Shown piece by piece: positions 18,859 to 26,631 of a stretch of DNA of 64,000 nt. This DNA is from Xanthocytophaga flava (lineage in GTDB: Bacteria; Bacteroidota; Bacteroidia; Cytophagales; 172606-1), in NCBI RefSeq assembly GCF_030068545.1, contig NZ_JASJOR010000020.1:62001-126000 (forward strand), read 5' to 3'. The position numbers and the translations under genes are program-made. The notes under the pieces are model-generated. The model was not told the DNA's origin. It did no database searches and worked only from the letters and a program-made list of their open reading frames with translations. The first letter of the stretch is position 1. Every line of letters starts with the position of its first letter.

Positions 18859-19437
18859 ATGCCATTTTACATGACCGAAACAACATTCTGGGAACTGATA
18901 GATATATCCAAAAAGCAGACCACAGAAAATAAATACGAACAAACTCAGTTTCTGACTAATTATCTGAGTACACAGACAGAAGAAGAAATATTTTCATTTG
19001 AAGAACAATTTCAAAAGTTTTACGCTAAATCCTATACATCTCCCCTATGGTGTGTAGCCTACGTGGCAATGGGAGGCTGTTCTGATGATGGTTTTGATTA
19101 TTTTCGGGCATGGCTTATTGCGCAGGGAAAGGAAGTATTTGAAAATGCTATGCATAATCCGGATAGCTTAGTGTCTGCTTTTGATACCTTACGCGAACAA
19201 AATAGAGGCGATTATCCGGAATTTGAAAGTATGTTGGGTGTTCCCTTAGATGCATATATCAAAAAATATAATTTTGCAGATCGGGATGATGGCATTGATG
19301 CTTACTATGCTAGACTAGATGAGTTTCCCAGAGTTCCTTTTCCAGAAATGGTTTTTAACTGGACAGAAGACAATCCAGAAAGTATGAAGAAGATCTGCCC
19401 TGCTATTTTTGCCAAATACTGGGATGATCCTTTCTAA
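18859..19437 (+). CDS. DUF4240 domain protein
   Basis: The 192-residue soluble acidic protein has FWELID near the start and GGCSDDGFDYFRAWLIAQGKEVF in its middle, the core of DUF4240, a family without a known function often called a WGR/STAND-linked or phage-like accessory. Nothing catalytic is evident. The ATG at 18871 (MTETTFWELID) fits the family better than the ATG at 18859, which is only 6 nt from the T-run of the ruvB terminator. A promoter of its own would have to overlap that terminator, so read-through from ruvB is possible. Confidence 0.75.
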   Translation: MPFYMTETTFWELIDISKKQTTENKYEQTQFLTNYLSTQTEEEIFSFEEQFQKFYAKSYTSPLWCVAYVAMGGCSDDGFDYFRAWLIAQGKEVFENAMHNPDSLVSAFDTLREQNRGDYPEFESMLGVPLDAYIKKYNFADRDDGIDAYYARLDEFPRVPFPEMVFNWTEDNPESMKKICPAIFAKYWDDPF

Positions 19438-19475
19438 AAATGTGTTCATGATTTACAGTCCACAATTTATACCAT

Positions 19476-19715
19476 ATGAGATTTAGCATATTGCCTTTTG
19501 GTGCTCTAACAGACACTCTATCTGCTTCAGGTATCTCACTTACCAATGAGCAGATTCTAACGATAGAAGATTTGCATCAGTATCTGACAACCACCTACCC
19601 TGCTATTGCCCAACAAAAGTTTCGTTATGCAGTCAATCAGGAGATGGTAGATACAACTCATCATCTACAGGATGGAGATGAGATAGCCTTACTCCCACCC
19701 TTCTCTGGAGGGTAA
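19476..19715 (+). CDS. moaD: MoaD/ThiS-family sulfur carrier, MoaD-like
   Basis: The 79-residue beta-grasp protein ends in PPFSGG, the C-terminal Gly-Gly that is adenylated and thiocarboxylated for sulfur transfer. The sequence ALLPPFSGG fits the small subunit of molybdopterin synthase better than ThiS. It starts 38 nt after the DUF4240 gene. No moaE, moeB or other molybdenum cofactor gene is in the window. Confidence 0.85.
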   Translation: MRFSILPFGALTDTLSASGISLTNEQILTIEDLHQYLTTTYPAIAQQKFRYAVNQEMVDTTHHLQDGDEIALLPPFSGG

Positions 19716-19756
19716 TAAATATCCCAAACTATAGTTACCCGGCTGTGATCTCCTTT

Positions 19757-19815
19757 AGAGCCTTGTTATAAAGCATATCCCGCTGTTGGTGAAACGTGCT
19801 TTACGACAAGGCTCT
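19757..19815 (+). repeat. long inverted repeat downstream of moaD
   Basis: Arms 19757-19775 and 19797-19815 pair over 17 Watson-Crick positions (10 bp, a 2-nt internal mismatch, then 7 bp) around a 21-nt loop, followed by a T-rich tract. It may be the moaD terminator or a structured RNA element. Confidence 0.65.
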
Positions 19816-19852
19816 TGTTTGTGTTTATGTGAGTACCCCACTGGTAGAGAGC

Positions 19853-19872
19853 ATGTGAGTTATAACTCACAT
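19853..19872. repeat. 20-bp perfect palindrome ATGTGAGTTATAACTCACAT
   Basis: The palindrome is perfect and consists of two head-to-head copies of ATAACTCAC, the core of the repeat units that follow. It has the form of a dimeric protein-binding site. Confidence 0.75.
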
Positions 19873-19904
19873 CAATTTTGCTTTTGAACATAATTCTGGC
19901 CGCG

Positions 19905-20110
19905 TTTGCTGTCTGCGCATAGTTCACGGCAAAGGATAATTTTGTAGAAGCGAATCTGTCCCTCTCATTCGTGAGGGTTTGCGCACAAGTCCAATCATTT
20001 TTTATTTTGACCTGAATTCCGATCACTTTTTCTCTTGCGCATAACTCACGGCACGGGATGTCTTGCGCATAACTCACAGCAAAACTTTTTCTGCGCATAG
20101 TTCACAGCAA
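19905..20110 (+). repeat. dispersed intergenic element, copy A
   Basis: This gene-free block resembles the reverse complement of 39718-39885. Without gaps, 19998-20053 matches 39741-39796 (minus) at 48 of 56 bases, including an exact 15-mer (19998-20012) and an exact 13-mer (20041-20053) with the same spacing. Weaker similarity with small gaps extends on both sides. Copy A has one more 28-bp unit than copy B. No terminal inverted repeats, target duplication or coding capacity is visible, so the nature of the element is unknown. Confidence 0.75.
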
Positions 20111-20138
20111 GAGAGAAACTGATCAGAGTTCACCGCAG
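19980..20138 (+). repeat. 28-bp periodic repeat array, TGCGCATARYTCACRGCAA
   Basis: Three clear 19-bp units start at 20036, 20064 and 20092, exactly 28 bp apart, separated by 9-nt variable spacers. Degenerate units continue the phase at 19980 and 20008 on the left and at 20120 on the right. An additional good unit lies out of phase at 19914-19932. Spacers are too short for CRISPR. Possible roles are binding sites, iteron-like repeats or a minisatellite. Confidence 0.8.
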
Positions 20139-20166
20139 ACACTTAGACTGCCGTGAACTCTGATCA
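20120..20166. repeat. inverted repeat closing the array
   Basis: Left arm 20120-20138 and right arm 20148-20166 pair over 14 bp, one C:C mismatch and 4 bp more, with a 9-nt loop. Each arm holds AGTTCAC, the unit core, head-to-head. The polA stop lies 88 bp further on, so on the minus strand it could also act as a terminator stem, though no T-run follows. Confidence 0.75.
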
Positions 20167-20253
20167 AGATATACTGACATAAGATAAAAGTAAAAGTTGA
20201 TAAGGGATCAGCTTAAATACTCATATGCTCATATTTTGGAATGGCATTGTTTC

Positions 20254-23085
20254 TTAATGTGCTTCCAACCAGCTAATACCTGTACCTATTCCTATCTCCA
20301 TTGGTACAGACAGAGGCAGTGCATTTTTCATCAGATCTTCAATAGCAGGTTTAACAACAGATAATTCCTCTTTGTGTGCATCAAAGACCAATTCGTCATG
20401 TACCTGAAGAATCATACGGGTACGTAGATTTTCTTTTTTAAGAAACTCATGTATCCGAATCATAGCCAGTTTGATAATATCAGCAGCGGTACCCTGAAGC
20501 GGAGCATTCACAGCATTACGTTCGGCAAATCCTCTGTCAGTCTGATTCATTGAGTTAATATCCCGTAAATATCTTCTGCGTCCTAACAATGTCTCTACAT
20601 ACCCTTTGTCCTGAGCTTTGATAATAGAATCATCGATAAACTTCTTTATCAGTGGAAACTCCTGAAAATAGGAATCAATTATTTCTGCCGCTTCTCTACG
20701 TGGAATATTCAGTCGCTGAGACAACCCAAAGGCAGAAATGCCATAGATAATACCAAAGTTTATTGTTTTAGCTTTTCGACGCATCTCCGCATTAACTTCT
20801 TCTAATGGCACCTTAAATACTTTACTGGCAGTAGAGGCGTGAATATCTCTGCCATTCTTAAATGCATCCATCATAGTAGGGTCGCCACTGAATTCAGCCA
20901 TCAAACGTAATTCAATCTGGGAGTAATCAGCAGACAGGATCAGATGATCATTATCAACTGGTACAAAAGCTTTTCGAATCTCTCGTCCCCGTTCTGTACG
21001 AATAGGAATATTCTGCAGGTTCGGGTTGGTAGAACTTAACCGTCCAGTAGCTGTAACAGCTTGATTAAAGGACGTGTGAATACGTCCATCCCGCGGGCTA
21101 ATCAGTAAAGGCAACGCATCAATGTAAGTAGACTTTAATTTCTGAAGCTCCCGGTAATCCAGAATATGACGAATGATCTCATGATTGGGTTCCAGCTTGG
21201 ACAAAACCTCTTCGCCTGTAGCATATTGGCCTGTTTTGGTTTTCTTTGCACCCGGATCAAGCTTTAACTTATCAAAGAGGACTTCTCCTAATTGCTTAGG
21301 AGAATTAATATTCAATGTCTGTCCAGCCAAAGCATAAATCTTCTCTTCCAAACCCTTCAAATCACCTTCCAGTGATAAAGATAGTTCCTTTAGTGCTGTT
21401 TCATCTATGCGTACACCTGCCTGTTCTATATCGGCTAGTACAGGGACCAAAGGCATTTCCACATCCCAAAACAACTTTTCCAGTTGGTCTGTTTTTAACC
21501 TTTTGTGAAAGATATCATATAACTGGAACGTCACATCGGCATCTTCTCCTGCATACTCCGCTACTTTTTCAATTTCTACATCTCGCATAGTCAACTGATT
21601 TTTCCCTTTCTTTCCTATCAGGGTTTCAATAGAAACCGGAGAGTAATTCAGGTAATTTTCAGCCAGGTAGTCCATATTGTGGCGTCCTTCTGGTTCAGAC
21701 AGATAATGGGCCAGCATAGTATCAAACAGCTGTCCTTTTACTTCAATTCCATAATTTTTCAGAATAATCAGATCATATTTAATGTTTTGACCAATTTTCT
21801 GGATTTTAGGATTTTCAAATACCCCTCTGAATTCCTCTAATATTTTCTGTGCTTCTGCCTGGTCGGCAGGAAAGGGCACATAATAAGCTTCACCAGCATA
21901 GTAGCTGAATGAAAGGCCTACCAATTCTCCCTGGGTAGCATCAATACTGGTTGTTTCCGAATCAAAACAAAAGACCTTCTGGTTATTCAAATGTTTGATT
22001 AGCGATTGACGTAGTTCAGGCGTATTGATAACATGATACTGATGCAATGTATCTGCAATAGATTTTCTACCTCCTGTATAATCTAAAAATGGAGGCAACT
22101 CTCCTTCTCCCCCAGCCGGTGCAGGCGCTCCAAACAAATCCATCTGGCTACTGTCTGCTGGTTTCTTCGCTTTGGCAACAGATTTAGTTGCTGTTGCCAA
22201 AGTGGCTCCATCTTCTCCAAATAATTTTTTCCGGATCGTTCTGAACTCCAGTTCATCCAACAAACGAATCAGTTCTTCTTTATTTGACTCTTGACAGCGA
22301 AATGTTTCTTCGTCAAATTCTACAGGTACATTAATATCAATAACTGCCAATTGCCTTGATAATCGAGCCTGATCTGCATATTGTTTTACTAGATCCTGCT
22401 GTTTACCTTTTAGTTTGTCGGCGTTGGCAATCAGGTTCTCAATAGTACCATACTCAGCGATTAGTTTCTGAGCAGTTTTTTCTCCAAATCCGGGAATGCC
22501 TGGAATGTTATCTACCGCATCTCCCTGCAGACCCAACATCTCTACTACTTGATCTATACGTTCTACTCCCCAACGATTTAACACCTCCGGGATTCCCCAC
22601 ACTTCACTCGCATTCCCCATAAAAGCCGGTTTGTATAGAAAAATGTGTTCTTCTACTAACTGACCATAATCTTTATCGGGAGTCATCATGTATACATCAA
22701 ATCCATGTTGGGCAGCTCGTTTGGCAATTGTACCAATGATATCATCTGCTTCAAAGCCTTCTTTTACCAACACAGGTATATTCATAGCTTGCAACAGTTG
22801 TTTTGTATACGGTACTGCAACCGTAATATCTTCAGGTTGAGCCTGTCGCTGTGCTTTGTATGCGTCAAATGCCACATGACGGAAAGTAGGTGCAGCCGTA
22901 TCGTAAGCAACAGCAATATGAGTAGGCTTCTCTTTTTTCAGTACTTCCAGTAAGGTATTGGTAAAACCGAAAACAGCTCCTGTATTTAAACCTTTGGATG
23001 TAATCCTTGGAGTTTTACCGAGCGCAAAATGTGCACGGTATATTAATGCCATAGCATCAAGTAAAAATAATTTTTTCTGAGACAT
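20254..23085 (-). CDS. polA: DNA polymerase I
   Basis: The 943-residue protein has all three domains. The 5'-3' flap nuclease is at about 1-300. The DnaQ-like 3'-5' proofreading domain, at about 350-550, keeps its acidic residues in FCFDSETTS, QNIKYDLI and YAGEDADVTF. The family A polymerase has motif A DYSQIELRLMA, motif B RRKAKTINFGIIYG and motif C QVHDELVF. It fills gaps in repair and Okazaki fragment processing. A Gly/Pro-rich linker near residues 315-335 separates the flap nuclease from the rest. It is transcribed alone toward the repeat block. Confidence 0.98.
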   Translation of the reverse strand: MSQKKLFLLDAMALIYRAHFALGKTPRITSKGLNTGAVFGFTNTLLEVLKKEKPTHIAVAYDTAAPTFRHVAFDAYKAQRQAQPEDITVAVPYTKQLLQAMNIPVLVKEGFEADDIIGTIAKRAAQHGFDVYMMTPDKDYGQLVEEHIFLYKPAFMGNASEVWGIPEVLNRWGVERIDQVVEMLGLQGDAVDNIPGIPGFGEKTAQKLIAEYGTIENLIANADKLKGKQQDLVKQYADQARLSRQLAVIDINVPVEFDEETFRCQESNKEELIRLLDELEFRTIRKKLFGEDGATLATATKSVAKAKKPADSSQMDLFGAPAPAGGEGELPPFLDYTGGRKSIADTLHQYHVINTPELRQSLIKHLNNQKVFCFDSETTSIDATQGELVGLSFSYYAGEAYYVPFPADQAEAQKILEEFRGVFENPKIQKIGQNIKYDLIILKNYGIEVKGQLFDTMLAHYLSEPEGRHNMDYLAENYLNYSPVSIETLIGKKGKNQLTMRDVEIEKVAEYAGEDADVTFQLYDIFHKRLKTDQLEKLFWDVEMPLVPVLADIEQAGVRIDETALKELSLSLEGDLKGLEEKIYALAGQTLNINSPKQLGEVLFDKLKLDPGAKKTKTGQYATGEEVLSKLEPNHEIIRHILDYRELQKLKSTYIDALPLLISPRDGRIHTSFNQAVTATGRLSSTNPNLQNIPIRTERGREIRKAFVPVDNDHLILSADYSQIELRLMAEFSGDPTMMDAFKNGRDIHASTASKVFKVPLEEVNAEMRRKAKTINFGIIYGISAFGLSQRLNIPRREAAEIIDSYFQEFPLIKKFIDDSIIKAQDKGYVETLLGRRRYLRDINSMNQTDRGFAERNAVNAPLQGTAADIIKLAMIRIHEFLKKENLRTRMILQVHDELVFDAHKEELSVVKPAIEDLMKNALPLSVPMEIGIGTGISWLEAH

Positions 23086-23252
23086 GAAAAATGTAGGTTC
23101 TAAGTTTGATGTCCGAAAGCCTAAAAATTACCTGAAAGCAGTTGTATTATCTCAAACTTTTCCTGCTTTAAGATCTGAGGCTCTAAACTTTTGGCTTTAT
23201 ACATGTAATTTGCCAAAGTTAGCCGTTATATTCATTTCAGACTTCATATTTT

Positions 23253-24104
23253 TTGTTTTCCTTGAAAAGTGTAATTGCCATTTATGAAAAGATAAGTATT
23301 CTTAGCCTGGATGTAGTAGCAGGAGCAGTTTGCTGTAGTGCTATGTTTGCCAGGCAAATGCATATCAAGATATTCTGGTACCAGTATTTTGTACTGGCCA
23401 GTAGTGTATGGCTTATCTATACAATTGATCATCTTCTGGATGCATTTCGTAATCCTGTACTTGTAAGTCCGAGACATCGTTTTCATAAAAAATATCAAAA
23501 ACCGCTTTGTATACTATCCGCAGTGGTATGTGTTGTTACTGCAGGGATTACATTTACCAAACTTCCTATATCTGTTATCTTGTTTGGTATGGCTTTAGGT
23601 GCAGCAATGCTAACGTATTTAGCACTTACACATTTTTTTTCTTTTTCATTCTTTTTTAAGGAAGGTTGGGTAGCCTGTCTCTATACGTTAGGCGTATGGG
23701 GCAGTGTTGCAGTACAGACCTCCCACATTCGACAATCTCACTTGTTTACAGGATGCATTTTTGGAATTATCATACTGCAACAAGCCATGTTACTGGCTTG
23801 GTATGAATCAGAAGAGGATACTCAACAAGAGATGCTTTCACTTATGCAACGCCAAAATGTAACCCGTCTTCATCTTTTTCTGAAAATGCTGATTATACTG
23901 GCACTGGCTGCTACTTTAGGGGGATTGCTTTTACTTAATAACACAGTATTGGACCAGAAGGTCTGGTTAACATTAGTAATTATTGCCTCTCTGTTAACTT
24001 TCATTACTTTCTTTCCTGATCGTTTCCGGGAAGGATACAGGTATCGTTTTTTGAGTGATGGTATCCTACTTCTTCCTTTATGGATAATAATTGGGCCATT
24101 TTAG
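23253..24104 (+). CDS. polytopic membrane protein, UbiA-like
   Basis: The 283-residue protein has about seven to nine hydrophobic segments. YTIDHLLDAFR (D59, D63) followed by a conserved RHRFH, and a late DRFREGYRYRFLSDG, resemble the two aspartate-rich loops of UbiA-type prenyltransferases in degenerate form. The family is seen as 'hypothetical' in Bacteroidota. Enzymatic function is not established. No ATG occurs before the first hydrophobic segment, so the start is probably TTG at 23253 or 23262. Confidence 0.6.
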   Translation: MFSLKSVIAIYEKISILSLDVVAGAVCCSAMFARQMHIKIFWYQYFVLASSVWLIYTIDHLLDAFRNPVLVSPRHRFHKKYQKPLCILSAVVCVVTAGITFTKLPISVILFGMALGAAMLTYLALTHFFSFSFFFKEGWVACLYTLGVWGSVAVQTSHIRQSHLFTGCIFGIIILQQAMLLAWYESEEDTQQEMLSLMQRQNVTRLHLFLKMLIILALAATLGGLLLLNNTVLDQKVWLTLVIIASLLTFITFFPDRFREGYRYRFLSDGILLLPLWIIIGPF

Positions 24105-24271
24105 GCGCAAAATCAAAAAATCTTCTGTCAGAAGTTAGTGGCATTACCATTACGTACTGTATTTTTGTTTTTGAAGCAGGTAGTTTTGGATTGTTTTGTT
24201 GTCTTCAAAACATTGAAAAGGATACCTGTTATCCAAACTACATTCTTATATATAAACCAACTATACAACCA

Positions 24272-24847
24272 ATGAAGTATCTGATGAAGTATCTGTTATG
24301 TATGCTCATAGTTCTTGGGAGCCTGATAGCGTGTTCGCCTTTAAAACACAATTTGTCTCAAACCCCAACTTCTGATAAAGAAAATTCAACAGCAGTAGCC
24401 TCTACTTCTGATGTGCAGGCACAACCCGCACAAGCTCAGACTTCTATTGCAGAAGATAAAGCGACAGAAAATACTACACCCATATTCAGTGCTACTGAGA
24501 TTCTGAAAAAAACGCAAAGAGCTGAAAATATACAACCTGATGGATTGGCTAGTACCAACCGCAAAGCTCTTACAGAGACATTGCGTAAACCAATGGGCCT
24601 ATCCAAACTTGTACTAAAAGCAGCAGAGAAGAAAATTGCGAAGGAGATTAAGAAAAGACGTCCTGCACAACAAGATGGAACTATTCTTGGATTGAGACCT
24701 ATATTGTTCTTTTCTCTGGTAGCTGTGGCAGTAGGTATTATCCTATTATTCATTGCAGGCAAATCTCAGTTCTTCTCTATTTTAACTATGCTACTCCTAA
24801 TAGGCGGACTTTTAATGTCTTTAGCAGCTTTTCTGGATATTATTTAA
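24272..24847 (+). CDS. lipoprotein with two C-terminal TM segments, unknown function
   Basis: The start at the ATG of MKYLMKYLLCMLIVLG gives 191 residues with a lipoprotein signal peptide and lipobox LIAC. A Ser/Thr/Ala/Gln-rich low-complexity region follows, then a basic stretch (KKRRPAQQ). Two hydrophobic segments end the protein. The longer frame back to 24080 overlaps the upstream gene and lacks a signal peptide, so it is rejected. A candidate -7 element (TATTTTTG) lies at 24160-24167. No family is recognised. The next gene, nuoA, starts 24 bp downstream. Confidence 0.65.
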   Translation: MKYLMKYLLCMLIVLGSLIACSPLKHNLSQTPTSDKENSTAVASTSDVQAQPAQAQTSIAEDKATENTTPIFSATEILKKTQRAENIQPDGLASTNRKALTETLRKPMGLSKLVLKAAEKKIAKEIKKRRPAQQDGTILGLRPILFFSLVAVAVGIILLFIAGKSQFFSILTMLLLIGGLLMSLAAFLDII

Positions 24848-24871
24848 GTAAACTGAGAACAGATATTGACT

Positions 24872-25369
24872 ATGTCACAGATCTCTGAATTTGGAACTAT
24901 TCTTCTCTTTATTATTGGAGCCATTGCATTCTTCCTGATTGCGATGTTTTCGGCCAGACTTCTTCGTCCTGACAGACCCAACTCTGAGAAACTCTCTACC
25001 TATGAGTCTGGGGAAGAACCAATTGGCGATGCATGGGGAAGATTTAATGTTCAGTTTTATATTGTAGCCTTAGTATTTATTCTGTTTGATGTAGAGATTG
25101 TGTTTCTATTTCCCTGGGCAGTAGTATTCGGAGATGCCAATCTCAACTCTGCCACACAAGGGTTATGGAGTTGGTTTACATTGATAGAAATGTTCATATT
25201 TGTAGCTATTCTGTCACTGGGACTCGCTTATGCCTGGGTGAAAGGTTATCTTGATTGGGTTAAGCCCAAACCTGAACCCATTGACTTTGAGTCCAAAGTG
25301 CCTGCTTCTCTCTATGAACAAATAAATGAAAAATATGCAGTAAGAAAAGATGTAAACAAAACTGTGTAA
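24872..25369 (+). CDS. nuoA: NuoA, NADH-quinone oxidoreductase subunit A
   Basis: The 165-residue membrane protein has three TM segments and the subunit A signature: YESGEEPIGDAWGRFNVQFY after TM1 and the acidic FDVEIVFLFPWAVVF in TM2. It is part of the proton-pumping membrane arm of complex I. The ATG at 24872 is preferred over a TTG six bases upstream. The usual partner nuoB does not follow: a terminator comes first and an unrelated gene is next. Confidence 0.93.
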   Translation: MSQISEFGTILLFIIGAIAFFLIAMFSARLLRPDRPNSEKLSTYESGEEPIGDAWGRFNVQFYIVALVFILFDVEIVFLFPWAVVFGDANLNSATQGLWSWFTLIEMFIFVAILSLGLAYAWVKGYLDWVKPKPEPIDFESKVPASLYEQINEKYAVRKDVNKTV

Positions 25370-25418
25370 TAATTTCTACACGAGTTATTTCCAAAGATTG
25401 AATTTCTCTCCCCAACAC

Positions 25419-25449
25419 ACCCATATATAAAATCTATATATGGGTTTTT
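25419..25449 (+). terminator. terminator after nuoA
   Basis: The stem ACCCATATATA (25419-25429) pairs perfectly with 25435-25445, with a 5-nt loop and TTTTT tail. Confidence 0.85.
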
Positions 25450-25521
25450 CTTTGCCCCAAAAGGAAAACTTAAATTATGTTAAAATGGCATTGAAATAGT
25501 ATTTACTACCCAAACAATACC

Positions 25522-25529
25522 TACTTTCG
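25522..25529 (+). promoter_or_regulatory. candidate -7 element (TACTTTCG)
   Basis: This is the same octamer as upstream of ruvB, 63 nt before the ATG at 25593. Confidence 0.35.
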
Positions 25530-25592
25530 TAAACCATTTACCCATAGTTATTCATCTTACCCTCATTGCCCAACAGGAGGAGGCTCATATAT

Positions 25593-26384
25593 ATGAAAAA
25601 GCAACTATTTTTTCTCCTACTTTATCTAGGATTAATGAGCGGAGGAATCTGTACTATTCAGGCACAAGTATCCCGCTTCTCTCGGGGAGGGGTACTGGTA
25701 CAAGGGTTCACCTTACAGAGAGATAGTATGACTGTGGCACCCTATGTAACTATAATCAATAAACGGAGTCAGTTTGGAACTATTAGTGCAGACAATGGGT
25801 ACTTTTCTATTTTCGCAGAAAGAGGTGATACACTTGAATTCTCGGCTGTAAACCTCCAAACAGCCATTTATGTACTTCCTGCCTATTATGCCGCCGATAG
25901 AGTAGCTGTACGGGCAGTGATGAATTCAAAGACCTATCAGCTAAATGAGGTGGTTGTTCGCCCTTATACAGAAAAACAGTTTAAAAAAGATTTTCTGGCC
26001 TTACAGCTTCCAGATGATCAACCAGAGCTTCAATTACCTGCTATTCCGCGTCTGGCTACTCCGTCTTCTGTAGCACAGAGTGGTGCGGGGGTTGGAGTTG
26101 TCTTTTCAGGCCCTTTAACAGCCCTCTATAACAGTTTCAGCAGAGAAGCTAAATCCAGAAAAAAGCTGGCGAAGATGATGGCAGAAGATAAACGAAAAAA
26201 AATGTATGAAGCGAAAGTTAATCCTTTTTTTGTGGGCAAAATCACAGGATTATCAGGAGCAGACCTGGATGAATTTATGAAATATTGCACACTTTCTGAA
26301 GAATTTGTTATCGAAGCCAACGAATATGATGTAGCCATGGCCTTACAGGAATGTCTAAAAAACTTCAAGGCTGAACGGAACTAG
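25593..26384 (+). CDS. secreted protein with carboxypeptidase-like regulatory (CarboxypepD_reg) domain
   Basis: The 263-residue protein starts with a signal peptide ending at about IQAQ (residue 25). Residues 30-115 form a beta-sandwich of the CarboxypepD_reg type (VQGFTLQRDSMTVAPYVTI, GTISADNGYFSIFAERGDTLEFSA). The C-terminal half is charged and helical, with FFVGKITGLSGADLDEFMKYC. Its role is unknown. An AGGAGGAGG tract at 25575-25583, 9 nt before the ATG, is a real Shine-Dalgarno match, unusual in this window, and supports the start. Confidence 0.75.
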   Translation: MKKQLFFLLLYLGLMSGGICTIQAQVSRFSRGGVLVQGFTLQRDSMTVAPYVTIINKRSQFGTISADNGYFSIFAERGDTLEFSAVNLQTAIYVLPAYYAADRVAVRAVMNSKTYQLNEVVVRPYTEKQFKKDFLALQLPDDQPELQLPAIPRLATPSSVAQSGAGVGVVFSGPLTALYNSFSREAKSRKKLAKMMAEDKRKKMYEAKVNPFFVGKITGLSGADLDEFMKYCTLSEEFVIEANEYDVAMALQECLKNFKAERN

Positions 26385-26415
26385 ATCAAACATTCATATA
26401 CATAGTTTTTGAAAT

Positions 26416-26451
26416 AAAAAGGGATAAGGTTTGTATACTTATCCCTTTTTT
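26416..26451 (+). terminator. terminator
   Basis: The 13-bp perfect stem 26416-26428/26438-26450 starts with AAAAA and ends with TTTTTT. Confidence 0.87.
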
Positions 26452-26631
26452 GTTAGTTGCGAACCAAAACATTTTTACATGTTTTTTTGAAAATTCTATA
26501 CAAAGCTTTTTTCTTTAGGTTCAGTTTTTTCAACTGGTACGTTTAGTATTTTTTAGACCACTTAACTCCAGATAAAGTCTTTAACTAAAGAACTACCAAT
26601 TCTTAAAATTTCAAAAATCTCCTGAATACTT

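Noticed and set aside
19766..20098. 110-codon minus-strand frame through the repeat block
   Set aside because: The repeat period of 28 bp is not a multiple of three, so the translated repeats change frame from unit to unit, and the inverted copy at 39.7 kb has no matching frame. It is an artefact of the repeats.
19980..20138. CRISPR array
   Set aside because: Units of 19 bp with 9-nt spacers are far too short, units are only similar, and no cas gene is present.
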